The notes under the pieces are model-generated. The model made no database searches and was not told the origin of the DNA. It saw only the letters and a program-made list of their open reading frames with translations. From assembly GCF_016801865.2 (NCBI RefSeq), contig NC_068937.1, positions 71,269,534 to 71,333,533 of the forward strand: 64,000 nt of DNA, read 5' to 3'. The DNA comes from Culex pipiens pallens (lineage: Eukaryota; Arthropoda; Insecta; Diptera; Culicidae). Below are positions 43,716 to 54,420 of the stretch, in pieces. The first letter of the stretch is position 1. Every line of letters begins with the position of its first letter. The position numbers were made by a program, and so were the translations under genes.

Positions 43716-46383
43716 TCAAGGGGACATCCGCTGCAGCAGAGGGTTAGCTGAGTTGGCACACCCCATCCAAAACTTTGGAAGTACTCGTAGAAGCCAATCG
43801 TCAATCAGCTCCATCTTCGCCATCCTGTGGACGTCGTCAGTCGGGTGGAAGGGATCCAGGTTTAACACCATCTTCAGCAGCCGGTTCTGCTTCACTTGCA
43901 GTTTCTTCCGATGTGAAGCAGCGCAATCGTGCCACGCCGGGTATGCATACGTCATCGCCGGTTTGAGCACCGTCTTGTAGATCAGCAGTTTCGAGTTGCG
44001 GTCCAAGTAGGAACGCCGTTTCACAAGCGGGTAGAGCATCCTGGTGATCTTGTCGCACTTGGTCGTGGCGTTCTTGATGTGCTTCGCGAACGTCAGTTTC
44101 TTGTCCAGGGCGGCCCCTAGGTACTTGACGTCCTCCGACCATGGCACATGGCTACCCCACACTGAAACCTCCCTGCGGGGAAGGTAGCGTGGGCTTCGCT
44201 TGCGTGTGAAGAAGATCGCTTGCGACTTCTCGGCATTTGTCTTCATCTTCCACTTCTTCTGGTAGCGTTCGATGGCGTTTTGGGCGGCTTGCAGCTTGGT
44301 CACGACGATGGTTGGGTCGGAGTCTGACGCGAGGAATCCCGTGTCGTCGGCAAAAAGGAAGTAGCTGACGCCATTGACCATTGCCAAGTCCGCCGTGAAT
44401 ATGTTGTAGAGCGTGGGACTAAGGACGGCACCTTGCGGGACGCCGAAGAGAACTTCGTGTCGGTCCGACACATGTCCGTTTACCACAACGTGGTACGATC
44501 GGTTTTGCAGGAACGAGCGGACGATCTTCAGGATGTACAGCGGAAAGTTGGCGAGATACATCTTGTGCAGGATTGCTTCTTGCCACACTGAGTCGTACGC
44601 TTTCTCGACGTCCAAGAGCACCATGCCGGCTGACTTGCGCCGCGCGAAGTTCACGCGCACCTCCTTCACGAGCCGAACGAGCTGATGATTGGTGGAGTGC
44701 CCTCGCTTGAATCCGAACTGGGTGTCCGGAATAACCCGCGTGTTCTCCAAGTGTTGGTCGATGCGCACCAGAATTACCCGCTCCAGGAGTTTGCTGAGGG
44801 TTGGCAGCAGGCTGATCGGCCGATAGTTCGAGGGGTTAGTGGCGTCCTTGTTTGGCTTCGGAATGCCTATCACCACCGCATGCTTCCACGCGGCTGGGAA
44901 GTATCCGAGTCGGACACAGGTGGAGAAGATCTTGGCGATGAAGATGTGCGCCTTCCGGGGAAGCCGATTCAGCACGATGTTTCTCATTTGATCCTGGCCC
45001 GGTGTTTTCTTCGCCTTCAGTCTTCGGATGAGCTGCGTCACCTCTTTGGGACGAACCAACCACGAATGGTTGTCCGCCAGCGGGGTCCGATCGATGGCAT
45101 CGATGGAGTTGTTCACCTCTGCGACAGTCACTGGATCATCAGGCATCTGGTTGGTGTGAGCGCTAGCGAAACTGGCCGCCAGTAGTTTAGCCTTCTCGGA
45201 TGAGGATGCGATGATGTTTGTTCCCTTGCGCAAGGGAGGGCTGTACTTAGTCGTCTTCCTCAGGGCCTTGGTGATTCGCCAAAGCGTATCCCGATCATCG
45301 TGCAGCGTCCGTAGCGTGTCCTTGAACTTGTTGAAGTTTGCCTGGTTGCACTCCTCTCGAATTCGCCGGTTTAGCGACGACACGATGTCCTGGTAGATCG
45401 GGTCCCGTCTCCTGTACCATTGACGCCTTCGCGTGTTGCGGAGCGCGATCAGCCTGCGAGTGTCCTCTGGGATTGCAGCTGTTTGGTAGCTACGCTGTTG
45501 AACTTCTGGTACTGAAACAGCTTCGGCGTCCAGCAGGATCTTGGTGAAGAACTCTACCGCTGCGTCAACATCGGCTTCCGTGTTGAGGTCGGTGACTTCG
45601 GGGTTCAGCAAGTCCAGCTTCGCGTTTATCTCCCTTTGGAAGCGCGACCAGTCAGCACGAGCGTAGCAGCGAAACTTGGGGGACTGCTCAATCGGAGCTG
45701 ACAAGCTGACGTCGAACAGCACAGGCTGGTGGTCTGACGAGAACTCGTTCAAAGCGACCGGTTTTGTCATGTCCAGCAAGTTGTTGGAGAGTGCCAAGTC
45801 CAACGTCGAGGGTCGACCACGCCCGCCGGGTGAAACGTGAAGGCGTCAGGGAAGTGGACGAAAAAGTTGCGGCTGGCTGCCTTCTGGAACATGACTGTTC
45901 CCGCTGTGTTTGCTCGTGCGCAGTTCCAGGAACGATGTCGAGCATTGAAATCACCGACCACGAAGAAAGGCTCGGTCCCTCGCGTGATGGTGGTAATGTC
46001 GCGGCGGAACTGTGCCATGCTGAGCGCTGTCTTGCCCCGGGGAAGTAGGCAGCGATGATGTGTACGTTTCCGTCCGCTGTACTGACGGAAATGCCAACAG
46101 TTTCGATGACCTTGGTCGAAAAATCGAGCTCCGTGTGCGTTAGGCCCTTGCGGACCGCTATCAGGACGCCGCCGCCTCTTTCGGCATCGGCTGAGTCGCG
46201 GTCGAATCGAACACAACGGAACTTTGGATGGTAGAAGGCTTGTTCCTCGTGCAGCCAGGTTTCGGTCACGATTCCCACGTCCACGTCGTGCCGTTCCAGA
46301 AAATCAAAAAACTCTAGCTTCTTTCCGTGAACGGATCGTCCGTTCCAATTAGCCACGCGCAAGATATCTACAGCGTTAGACAC
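43716..46383 (-). pseudogene. Jockey ORF2 (APE endonuclease and reverse transcriptase)
   Basis: It starts MSNAVDILRVANWNGRSV. Endonuclease motifs: VGIVTETWL, then after a shift near 46020 FFVVGDFNARHRSWNC, then after a second near 45800 ALNEFSSDHQPVLFDV. The reverse transcriptase is open for about 690 codons: KKTPGQDQMRN, NYRPISLLPTLSKLLER, VLLDVEKAYDSVW, GVPQGAVLSPTLYN and YFLFADDTGF (catalytic FADD), ending MELIDDWLLRVL. Catalytic residues of the RT are present. The endonuclease is split by the shifts. ORF2 makes the nick and copies RNA at the target. Confidence 0.95.
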
Positions 46384-47849
46384 TGTAGATATACTTGGCT
46401 GTAAGCTCCACGAGAGCTTCGAGTTGGTCGAGTCGCGATTTGCAGCTTTTCAGCCGGGCGAACACTTCTCTCGCAAGGGCGAGGAACTCAGACATTGTGA
46501 ACAGATTGCTGTTGATGTTGTTGCTGCTCCCTTGGGACAGCGCTTCCGCGAATGTCATGGTCGATGTACCGACCGGTGAGTCGTTGCCGGTGCTACCGTT
46601 CTGCGGCACGGTATTGCGGGGAGGGGTCAGGATTGGGGGTTTGGCGTTCCTGAGTTGTGCTTTCTTCTCGGCCAGTTTGGCCAAGTAGTTTTTCCGAGTT
46701 GGACAGCCACGGTAGTTCGCGGTGTGCTGGCCGCTGCAGTTCGCACACTTTATCGCTTCTCGCGTCACGTTCTTGTCCACCCTCGCCAGGTCCGCTTTGT
46801 TCGGCAGCCTGCACTCTGCCGAGAGGTGCTTCTCGCCACATTTCACACACAGTGCCGCAATTTGCAGTTGCGCATTCCATGCCCGAAGCGTTGGCAACGG
46901 TGACATTGAACCGCATCTGTCGGTTTCCGCTCGTAGTAACGCCAACGAACGACGATGTTGCACACCGCCTTCACCTTTTGCAGATCGGACAACTTCACTG
47001 TCCTTTTGGCAAAGTGGACTTTCCGCGAGAAGAGTTTAAGCTCCTGGACGTGGACACCGAGAACATCCAGCTCAGTTTCCAGTTCAGCTTCGTCGTACAC
47101 TGGCAGTCCCGAAAGGACTACTTTCATCGGCTGTTCAGCAGCGGGGGTGTACGTATGGTACTGGATGTTGGCACCCCGAAGGGCCGCGCACTGCGGAAAG
47201 TGTCTTCACCAGAGCAGATCAGCTGTACGCCAGTCTTCGTCGCCTTCATGTTGAACGCTGTTTGCTGGATTCGGCTTTGCCCCAGAAATTCGCGAAGCTG
47301 CCGGGTCGATTTTCCGACCACCGAGATAGGAGGGACACGCACCTTCTTTCCTTTTGCTGGTTCCCCGATTCGCAAAACCGGGGGTGGTGTTGGGTTTGGC
47401 GGCAACGAAATTGGGTCGTCACCCTGCTCATCCTCCAGCCCGTCGAACTGGTTGCTTGTCGGTATGTTGACTTCAATCACCTTCGTTGAACCGTCACCAC
47501 CCTCGCTGGCGCTGTCTTCGGTGTCCATCGCAAGTGCCGCTGCTGCTGCCGCCGCTGCTGCTGCTGCCGCTGCCGCCGTCGTCGACCGCAGGTTGTACGG
47601 GTTCTTCGTCGGTGTTTCCTCTTCGAGGTTAGGGTCGTCGTCAAGCTTGCGTTTTTGTGCACTGTTCACTTGTACCGTTTGCGCCGTTTCTTCGGCCGCA
47701 TTTTGCACTCCCGTGTCCGCGGAGTTCACCTGGTCCGACAGGATGCCGATTCGCAGGTAACCGAACCGTAAAACAGCGAAAAAATCGAAAAAAATATGCA
47801 CCACGAAAACGTTGGTTTGTTTACACCTGGGTGCAGAATAGTTGTCCAC
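46376..47849 (-). pseudogene. Jockey ORF1 (gag-like, zinc knuckles)
   Basis: The N-terminal part (47849-47124) holds an alanine tract of about 14 residues encoded largely by GCT/GCC/GCG repeats (near 47530-47580) and acidic stretches. At 47124 an ATGA overlap shifts frame to MKVVLSGLPVYDEAELE, the RNA-recognition-like part of Jockey gag. Zinc knuckles follow: CHRCQRFGHGMRNC, then after another shift near 46850 CVKCGEKHLSAEC and CANCSGQHTANYRGC. It ends MSEFLALAREVF...AKYIYSV. The protein binds the element RNA. No in-frame ATG is seen in the first 80 codons, so the true start is uncertain or lost. Confidence 0.9.
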
Positions 47850-47861
47850 CTGATAATTTTT

Positions 47862-48515
47862 AAGAACGATTTTGAGCTCAATAACTGTCCCTAGCGTAGA
47901 AGTGACGTCACGATTTTGTTAAGCTGAAAATATAGGGATTAAGTTTAAACGCAGCTAATTGGCTTGTCAATTGGGTTAGTTGGTCTGCAGGGGTTAAATT
48001 GGGGAGCGTCTTTACTTGGGTGTGGGGATTTACGACTTAATACATCAGATCGCACCACCAATTGCCGTCGAGTTCTTTCTTTTTCAACAATAAAGCGTAA
48101 TTTACCTAAATTTGTACTTGATTCGTCACTTGGGACCTGCTACTTGAGATTCGGTATTTGAGTTCGAAAACAACCCGCCCTGAACTGGAGCCTCTTGCCG
48201 GGCCAGTTAATCAGCTTCAGCAGTCTTCCTTTTAGGGAGTGGCGCGACGCCTAGAGCGTCAAAGCTGCTGTTCGCCTAAGGAACAAAGAAAGCCGTTACA
48301 TAGGTAATCGAAAGACCTTTCCAACGAGTCCACAACATTGAAGATCTGGCAACCCTGTCTCGAGTTCTGACCACTTAAGTGATATTTATGTACTTTTTTG
48401 TAGCCGAATTTCACTTAAATGTATGTAAACAATGTCCGGATCCATCATCCGACCCACCGATTGTTAGATAATCAAGAATAATCAGCACTTAACCGATATT
48501 CTCAACGCCGATGTC
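47862..48515. other. No gene; probable old repeat pieces
   Basis: No coding texture. 48340-48470 (GATCTGGCAACCCTGTC, CCACTTAAGTGATATTTATG) has the character of a dispersed repeat tail, but no ends are defined. Confidence 0.4.
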
Positions 48516-48519
48516 CTGA

Positions 48520-49035
48520 AACCAAGAGGGTCTTCAATGTTGCAAGTTCCCGTTATAAAGCTTACAATAAACGTCGGTACGCCGAACACATTAAGAGGAC
48601 GCAAGCGAATCTTCGACGCAATCCGTCGCAGTTCTGGAAGTTTGTGAAGTTGAGACTGGACTTCCTGCCGTGATGACGTTAGGAGAAACCGTGGCTACTA
48701 CCAACATCGAGAAATGTGAGCTGTTTGCGAGACACTTTGCTTCAGTTTTCCGGCCGCCTGGCACTCCACCGACTTCACAACAGCATCTAGAAACAGTTCC
48801 GTGTGATTTGATTGATCTTGATGTGTTTCAAATTACGGAGGACATGCTGAAAAGAGGAATTCAGAAACTGAAATCGTCGAATTCTCCTGGCCCTGACGGA
48901 ATCCCGCCGGTGATCTTCAAGCGTTGTTTCAACCAGATTACTGCCCCACTGCTCCGAGTTTTCGACCTTTCCATGTCGCAGTGCAAGTTTCCTGAGGAGT
49001 GGAAAAGATCCGTAATTTTCCAACCAACCCTAATC
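48520..49035 (+). mobile_element. Non-LTR retrotransposon reverse-transcriptase fragment
   Basis: From about 48560 the plus strand reads RRYAEHIKRTQANLRRNPSQ, FWKFVKL, then after a stop and shift ETVATTNIEKCELFARHFAS, QKLKSSNSPGPDGIPPVIFK and SQCKFPEEWKRSVIF. This is the region just upstream of and into the RT fingers (SPGPDGIPP, then P..WK.S). It stops before the catalytic motifs, at about 49030. It differs from the Jockey element beside it. The phrasing suggests another Jockey-superfamily clade, which I cannot fix. Confidence 0.85.
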
Positions 49036-49070
49036 GACAGATTTTTTTTCCTTTGATTCCCCAATGATAA

Positions 49071-49076
49071 TTTATT
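49071..49076 (-). promoter_or_regulatory. AATAAA polyadenylation signal for the secreted-protein gene
   Basis: TTTATT on the plus strand gives AATAAA on the minus strand, about 100 bp beyond the stop codon at 49177. Confidence 0.4.
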
Positions 49077-49176
49077 TTAACCCCTGACCCTAAACCTTAA
49101 CTATCCCCTCATCTTAAAAAAGTTGTTTTTTTTTAATTAATTTAAATACTTCTTCAACAGTGGGCGAGTTGTGGCG

Positions 49177-49524
49177 CTAAAACCACGGCAAATAGTGTCC
49201 AGGGCATTTGTGGAAATACAATGTCCCATCCCCGAGGGTCCCAGAGCACCAAAACTTCTTAGCATGGTGGCTCTCTACGATAAATTGCCTAAACAAACAG
49301 GAACTTGAGCGGGGATCCCCACGTTTCTTCCTCCCATGTAGATTCAGAAATGTATTGTAGTTTGAACATTCGTGCTCAAACTCAACCCACTTCAACGGAT
49401 CATCTTTGCAGTTAACTTTACACAGTTGGCCTGGCTGCTTTAACGTGTGTGATGTTTCAATGCAATCTAATGCAATGGGAACTGCAAATGTTAATAATGA
49501 CAAGAGGATGGCGTTAATCAACAT
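49177..49524 (-). CDS. Small cysteine-rich secreted protein, 115 residues, apparently intact
   Basis: One uninterrupted exon. Residues 1-19 form a signal peptide (LINAILLSLLTFAVPIAL), with cleavage likely before Asp20-Cys21. The mature part has seven cysteines (21, 35, 39, 53, 76, 93, 107), so one may be free or pair between chains. A basic site RKKR at 65-68 could be cut by a furin-like protease and would leave two chains. There is no transmembrane segment. An arthropod-type TCAGT initiator lies 28-33 bp upstream and an AATAAA about 100 bp downstream, giving a complete transcription unit. Secreted Cys-rich proteins in mosquitoes include salivary, immune and inhibitor proteins. I do not recognise the family and assign no function. 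Confidence 0.6.
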   Translation of the reverse strand: MLINAILLSLLTFAVPIALDCIETSHTLKQPGQLCKVNCKDDPLKWVEFEHECSNYNTFLNLHGRKKRGDPRSSSCLFRQFIVESHHAKKFWCSGTLGDGTLYFHKCPGHYLPWF

Positions 49525-49552
49525 AAGGCATTTTCCAGGATGCTCTCGAAAA

Positions 49553-49557
49553 ACTGA
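49553..49557 (-). promoter_or_regulatory. Initiator-like TCAGT upstream of the secreted-protein gene
   Basis: GCAGTCAGTTTTTCG on the minus strand contains TCAGT, the arthropod initiator consensus. It would give a 5' UTR of about 30 nt before the ATG at 49524. A TATA-like ATAAATA is near 49600, about 50 bp upstream, further than usual. Confidence 0.3.
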
Positions 49558-49635
49558 CTGCGCTAGGGTTAGATTAGATTAGGTTGGATTAGATGAGATA
49601 TTTATCATTTCAAATTTCGGTGTTTTTAACTATCT

Positions 49636-49665
49636 CGTTGGGAGCAGATGGGGATCGAACCCAAA
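49636..49665 (-). mobile_element. SINE B-box fragment
   Basis: The minus strand reads GGGTTCGATCCCCATCTGCTCC, closely matching the 5' module of the SINE at 22280-22643. Only about 30 bp remain. Confidence 0.5.
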
Positions 49666-50813
49666 ACCAAAATTTTCTAAAATTTTAAAAGTCATTTTAA
49701 TGATTTTCTAGGGGTCAGGGTTGAGTCATAGAAGGTTAAGTGATTGACTTACCATGTTTGGGTACAGGTGCAGTGAATATTAAACATGCCATAAACCACG
49801 ATGATGGTATTTTGACTAAGTAAATTATTAGGACGGAACGGGCCTGCCATGTTCCGAAATTTCCCATTAAAGATGAGGCATAGTTATACATATTTGGATG
49901 AGGGCCTTCAAATGAAAGAAAAAAGAGTTTTTTTAAATAACATACACACAAAAAAAAACTTTAATTGCTAATGTGGAGGCTCGCAGTCGTACAATGTTAA
50001 TTTAGTGTTTTTTTCTGCAGCGATGCCGCGTGGTGAATTTCGTTTGTTTCTTTAGTTTTTATATTTCACTAGCAGTGATTTTTTTTCTCGTCGAGTGATT
50101 AATGAGCAGTGGGACCACGTGGTCGTAGTGAAAAATGGTTTTCTTATTGGAATATTGTAATGACCTTATTACCGACCATTTTACCGAAACAATTACAATC
50201 GAAGAACCCCTAGAATAATGTTTAGGAAATGAATTCCCCTTTTGGAAGCTCCCGTAAGTTCACGGCAGAGTTCATTCGCGAACTCAGTCATTCGTTCACT
50301 CACTATGAGCTACCACAAAATCAGAACTTTTACAATCTTTTTCCTAGCCTCGTGACATTTTTATACACGAAGGGCAAACTTCATGGTTTCTGAAAAAGGA
50401 CAAGCAAGATGGCTAGATTTCAAAACATCAAGAGGAAAGGGAACATGCTATGGACTGATCTGAAAAACTCAACAATTCGACAGAAGAAGACAAATTTGGA
50501 AAAAAAAACTACAGAACGAAGAAATTTCGGGTTTTTAGTTTCCGCTGGCACAAAGTCTCGATTCTGGCGCATCATATGAGGGTTCCTGACTTTGACTCGT
50601 CCACTTTGTCACCGACCGTTGTAGGAGCTGGAGTGTAGTTAGTTTAGAGTCTAGAAGGTAATGAGAGGACGTGACGTTTTGACCAAGTGCAGCGTATTTT
50701 TTTTTGAAATTCTTTCCCTTACACCATGAAAGAGTAGGCTCAGTTAGTTTGGCAAGTTAGAAATCGTGGATTGTTGGCGAAACAAGTCCAGGTAAAATGC
50801 GTGTGTTGTGTGT
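49666..50813. other. Gene-free stretch
   Basis: No sustained coding texture, no RNA gene and no repeat ends recognised. Confidence 0.45.
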
Positions 50814-50983
50814 CCCAGTTAACTCAATCCGAATTCTGAAACGGAATCTAATTAGAATCGTATACAAATTCCGTTTAAAACGCAACAACCGGTACCGTGT
50901 TCGAACCGGTTGTTGCGTTTGAAACGGAATTTGTGTGCGATTCTAATTAGATTCCGTTTCAGCATTCGGATTGATTTGACTGG
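50814..50983. mobile_element. Palindromic MITE (CCCAGT family), copy 3
   Basis: CCCAGTTAACTCAATCCG...CGGATTGATTTGACTGG: arms of about 80 bp around GTACCGTGTTC with few mismatches. Confidence 0.92.
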
Positions 50984-51833
50984 AGTGTCGTGCCATGTGC
51001 GTGTTCTAACTTCACCAATCCAACAGACTAGTTGGCAAGGTACTCCTCTATCCGGCGTCTTCGAAACCTGCTGCTGCGCTACAACCCCATCATTACAGGC
51101 CGTCCGTTGGAGAAACCCGCCATACCACACCCGGTGGCAAAAAGACCCGGCAAGTCGCCACGTGCCGGAAGAAGCGTGACGTCACCAACGCACTATGGAC
51201 AGTTTCCAAAAATCCAAATCGTTATTTTTAGTGATAAATGTATAATTTTCAACACGAGAGTGGTGCTCTTGTGCGGTACAGTCACGTTCGTCCGGGGCTA
51301 GTGTTTGAAGTTAATTTTTGGCCGTGTAAAAAGCGACGCATTGGGTTGGAATAAGTGCTATGTGTTGTGCAGTGAGAGTGGGTTTCCCTTATGTCCCCCT
51401 TATGCCTTATGGGTAGTATTACACACTCATCAAAATATGAAGACATGCTATCTCCCGTGTTGGATTATTTTTCCGGATTTTTCCGGTCTAATGCAACCAC
51501 ACCAAACAGTGGGATAAGCGTTGTGGTGCCATCTGTGGAAAGGCCGTTGTGAAATTTTCGTGAAATTCCTTGGATTAACCCAGAATTTAGTGTTTGAATT
51601 GATCGTAGATTCAATATTTTTGAGGCGGCCATGTTTTTTCACTTTCGCCAAGCCTAGGCCTTTCGCGAGAGTTCCAATTTCGCGAGAGGAGAAGAGGTGC
51701 TGAGTAGTGTTGGTATTGGTACTGGCACGTTATTCTTCTCAAAGAGCGTCGGCGAGAGTGGAGCGATTCAAAGTATGCGTGTGTGTGCTTTTGGTTTGGC
51801 GATGATGACGTGGCTCGAAGGCGCGCGCACCTT
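50984..51833. other. No gene recognised
   Basis: 51030-51230 is open on the plus strand (LRNLLLRYNPIITGRPLEKP, then PHPVAKRPGKSP) with some protein-like texture, but it has no start, splice context or recognisable family. The rest shows nothing definite. Confidence 0.3.
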
Positions 51834-52004
51834 CCCAGTCAACTCAATCGGAATTCTGAAACGGAATCCAATTCGAATCGTTTACGTATTCCGTTTCAAA
51901 CGCAACAACCGGTACGTACACGGAATCGGTTGTTGCGTTTGAAACGGAATACGTAAACTATTCGAATTGCATTCTGTTTCAGAATTCCGATTGAGTTAAC
52001 TGGG
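51834..52004. mobile_element. Palindromic MITE (CCCAGT family), copy 4
   Basis: CCCAGTCAACTCAATCGG...CCGATTGAGTTAACTGGG, with a TT on each outer side that may be a 2-bp target duplication. It belongs to the CAATCGG subtype together with the copy at 41840. Confidence 0.92.
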
Positions 52005-52068
52005 TTACGAAGGGTTTTTTTAAATGTGGGTTTACACCTTACAATTCCATGTGATCGATGCAAGCCAG

Positions 52069-52239
52069 CCCAGTCAAATCAATCCGAATTCTGAAACGGA
52101 ATCTAATTAGAATCGTATACAAATTCCGTTTCAAACGCAACAACCGGTTCCGTGTTCGAACCGGTTGTTGCGTTTGAAACGGAATTTGTATACGATTCTA
52201 ATTAGATTCCGTTTCAGAATTCGGATTGATTTGACTGGG
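52069..52239. mobile_element. Palindromic MITE (CCCAGT family), copy 5
   Basis: CCCAGTCAAATCAATCCG...CGGATTGATTTGACTGGG: two arms of about 82 bp that appear perfectly complementary, with a loop of about 7 bp (CGTGTTC). The near-perfect arms suggest recent activity. Confidence 0.95.
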
Positions 52240-52375
52240 AGCGTGCGGGATACGATAGTTTAGAGTGTGAAAAGAGTAAGATGCCGAGAAACGCCAGAAA
52301 CAAATGGACATTAGCGGGTTAAGCGGTGTCGACGTTTTGGGTGGTGTAACGTGAGAGCAGCGGTCAACTTGCATG

Positions 52376-52510
52376 CCCAGTCACGGATATTTCTAGCAGA
52401 GCTTGTTCTGCTAGAATCCTGCTGGAATGATTCTAGCAGGCTTGTCATAATGCTGTAAGAATTTTGCTAGAATATTCTGACAGAGCAAAATCTGTCGAAA
52501 ATGACGCAAT
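52376..52510. mobile_element. TTCTAGCAG repeat family, copy 2
   Basis: Begins CCCAGTCACGG and continues TTCTAGCAGAGC, TTCTGCTAGAATCCTGCTGG. It matches 63020-63180 and the fragment at 21640. It leads directly into the small exon-like unit at 52500-52665. Confidence 0.7.
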
Positions 52511-52613
52511 TTTCGCTGAACCGATTTGTGGCGAATGTGATTGCCACCAAAATATTCTCTGCAGCGGACTTGTTCGCACACGTTCACTTTGTTTTTTTTT
52601 TTCGGAGAAATAA

Positions 52614-52748
52614 GATGGCTCGTCGAAGCCGTTCCGTTGACCATCCATCTTTCCGGAGCATGGTAAGATTTTTTTTAATAGAATTAATTGTACTTTCAAG
52701 GAATAACCCTTCTCCAAACTTTTTCCTCAACAGATTTTGGAAACAGGT
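52614..52748 (+). CDS. Short 5' exon with donor, paralogue of 63281-63312
   Basis: ATG at 52614 opens MARRSRSVDHPSFRSM, followed at once by GTAAGA. An acceptor CTCAACAG near 52732 precedes ILETG, and then MITE copy 6 interrupts. The related locus at 63281 has ATG, SFLPP, GTAAG, and an acceptor before ELEKIQNSCEKTTMPARW. Similar flanks (CGCTGAACCG, TCGCACACGTT) show the two loci are duplicates. Unknown function. This copy is disrupted by the MITE. Confidence 0.35.
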
Positions 52749-52919
52749 CCCAGTCAAATCAATCCGAATTCTGAAACGGAATCTAATTAGAATCGTATAC
52801 AAATTCCGTTTCAAACGCAACAACCGATTCCGTGTTCGAACCGGTTGTTGCGTTTGAAACGGAATTTGTATACGATTCTAATTAGATTCCGTTTCAGAAT
52901 TCGGATTGATTTGACTGGG
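52749..52919. mobile_element. Palindromic MITE (CCCAGT family), copy 6
   Basis: CCCAGTCAAATCAATCCG...GGATTGATTTGACTGGG, nearly identical to copy 5 with one change near the loop (CCGATTCC for CCGGTTCC). It is inserted in the second exon of the 52614 unit. Confidence 0.95.
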
Positions 52920-53169
52920 GTGTGTTGACGGTGAATATTAGGAAAGCGTCTCCGGAAAACGATGCCTTCCGGAAAACCGGGAAGCCGGAACCATTAACAA
53001 AATTCTACATGGTAGCAGATGACGCAGAAACCATCTGTGGCCACTGGCCAGGGTTTAGTGTGTACACTGAAAATACGCCACACTTTTTAGTCAAGTGCCC
53101 AAACACTTGAATGATTCAATAAAGCCACATCTTAGATCTAATTTGTTTGTGTTTGAATTTCAATCCAAT

Positions 53170-53401
53170 CCATTATCAAATTCAAGTGTTTTAGCGATTG
53201 ACTTTTTGGTATTTTTTGACACCTTATTTTCATTCGGGTGGATCAAACTTTTCAAGTGTTTTGCTCATGAATTTACCCCACTGTGCTGAACTATTCAAAG
53301 TGATGAGGAAAACACTTGAAAAGTTTGATCCACCCGAATGAAAATAAGGTGTCAAAAAATACCAAAAAGTCAATCGCTAAAACACTTGAATTTGATAATG
53401 G
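53170..53401. mobile_element. Foldback MITE with CAAGTGTTTTAGCGATTGAC arms
   Basis: CCATTATCAAATTCAAGTG... is mirrored by ...CACTTGAATTTGATAATGG, with arms of about 93 bp and a loop of about 46 bp (TGAATTTACCCCACTG). CAAGTGTTTTGCGATTGA words near 61365-61385 show that a related element is present elsewhere in the window. Confidence 0.93.
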
Positions 53402-53533
53402 ATCTTGTTTTGATTTGAAATGCAGTTTCGTGACAGCTTCGTCAGACTTTGCTTCGTTTCTTCATTTGCGTTTTGGCGGTCCGGTGTGTTCGTTTTTCGC
53501 AGGCCCGAATGACCGCGTGAGTTCGCTGCCGCC

Positions 53534-53839
53534 ATGTTCCTGCCCAGTAAATTGCCTACCCGGTTTGTGGCCGCGAAGACGAGCATCGCCACAAGGCTGG
53601 GTCCTCGGGCTCAGGATCCGTATGGCCAGCGGAAGGGCTCGGTCTCCCGGACCCGGAATAAGGCCAACTTTGGCGATAGAGGTGGTTTTCCGGAGATTCA
53701 CGAACTTGGTGAGTGGGAGAAAGATTTTTCTGTGAGGTTTTGTTTTGATTTGATTTTTGGTTTTATTTTGTGATTTGCAGGAATGATGCGAAAGAGCTGC
53801 AGAAACACCCGCCAGGCGCTGGAGAATCGGTGTCGGTGA
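53534..53839 (+). CDS. Possible two-exon 77-codon gene
   Basis: ATG at 53534 follows GCTGCCGCC, a good initiation context. Exon 1 (53534-53708) is arginine/lysine-rich without acids at first (LPSKLPTRFVAAKTSIATR), like a mitochondrial presequence. A 72-bp intron GTGAGT...TTGCAG follows, and exon 2 (53781-53839) reads GMMRKSCRNTRQALENRCR then TGA. Beyond the stop a second frame stays open to 54105 (FHPGAKQCVIRMVKAQFDS, then SGGGEQPEPDQEDD), so the original protein may have been longer with a later frameshift. Unidentified. It could be a decayed gene. Confidence 0.35.
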
Positions 53840-54420
53840 GGACAAGAAGCAGTGAGAAGCAAGATTCGCATGCATTCCACCCAGGGGCCAAGCAATGCGT
53901 CATTCGGATGGTCAAGGCACAGTTTGATTCGATGGAACCAACCGCGGTTCCGAATCAACAAGAAGATTCCCCGGGGGCCTCCATCTCCGCAGAAAGCGGT
54001 GGTGGCGAACAACCCGAACCTGACCAGGAGGACGATCCTAAGAGCAGAGACAACCGGAAGAAGAGACAATTCAACAACAAAAAAAAAACAAATTTCCATT
54101 TTTGACAAGCAAAGTTGATAGAAAATAAAAGCTGTCAAATTAATTGCATGACGCAACTTCATCTATTTTTTTAACAAACCGAAATCCTTTTCTATTCCAC
54201 ACAAACATGGATTGATTATAGAAGGAAAACCCATTTAAAACCAATAGATATAATGTAGTTTTTCATGTGACACAACACATCAAATTCAAGTGTTGTGCTA
54301 TTGAATGGAATACCCGATTCGAGCGGTAGTTTGACAGTTCGCTCCATAAGAAATACATTGCTCACTACCAATCGCGTCGGGTACTCCATTGACAGCATCC
54401 TAAGGTGCCCAAAATTCAAA

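Larger units (their letters stand above)
43471..47849 (-). mobile_element. Jockey-clade non-LTR retrotransposon, full length, frameshifted
   Basis: A 12-bp target duplication CTGATAATTTTT lies at 43459-43470 and 47850-47861, so both ends are defined. The 3' end (43471) is a run of (AAATG)n pentamers instead of plain poly-A. Order on the minus strand: ORF1 gag, then ORF2 endonuclease plus reverse transcriptase, with short overlap at 46376-46383. Two frame breaks in ORF1 and two in ORF2 indicate an inactive copy unless they are assembly errors. Full length with an intact duplication suggests a fairly recent insertion. Confidence 0.95.

Noticed and set aside
44685..45185. 166-codon plus-strand open frame
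   Set aside because: It is a shadow of the Jockey reverse transcriptase on the opposite strand.
46657..47760. 367-codon plus-strand open frame
   Set aside because: It is antisense to Jockey ORF1, whose zinc knuckles and gag blocks lie on the minus strand. The plus frame is an alanine/serine-rich shadow.
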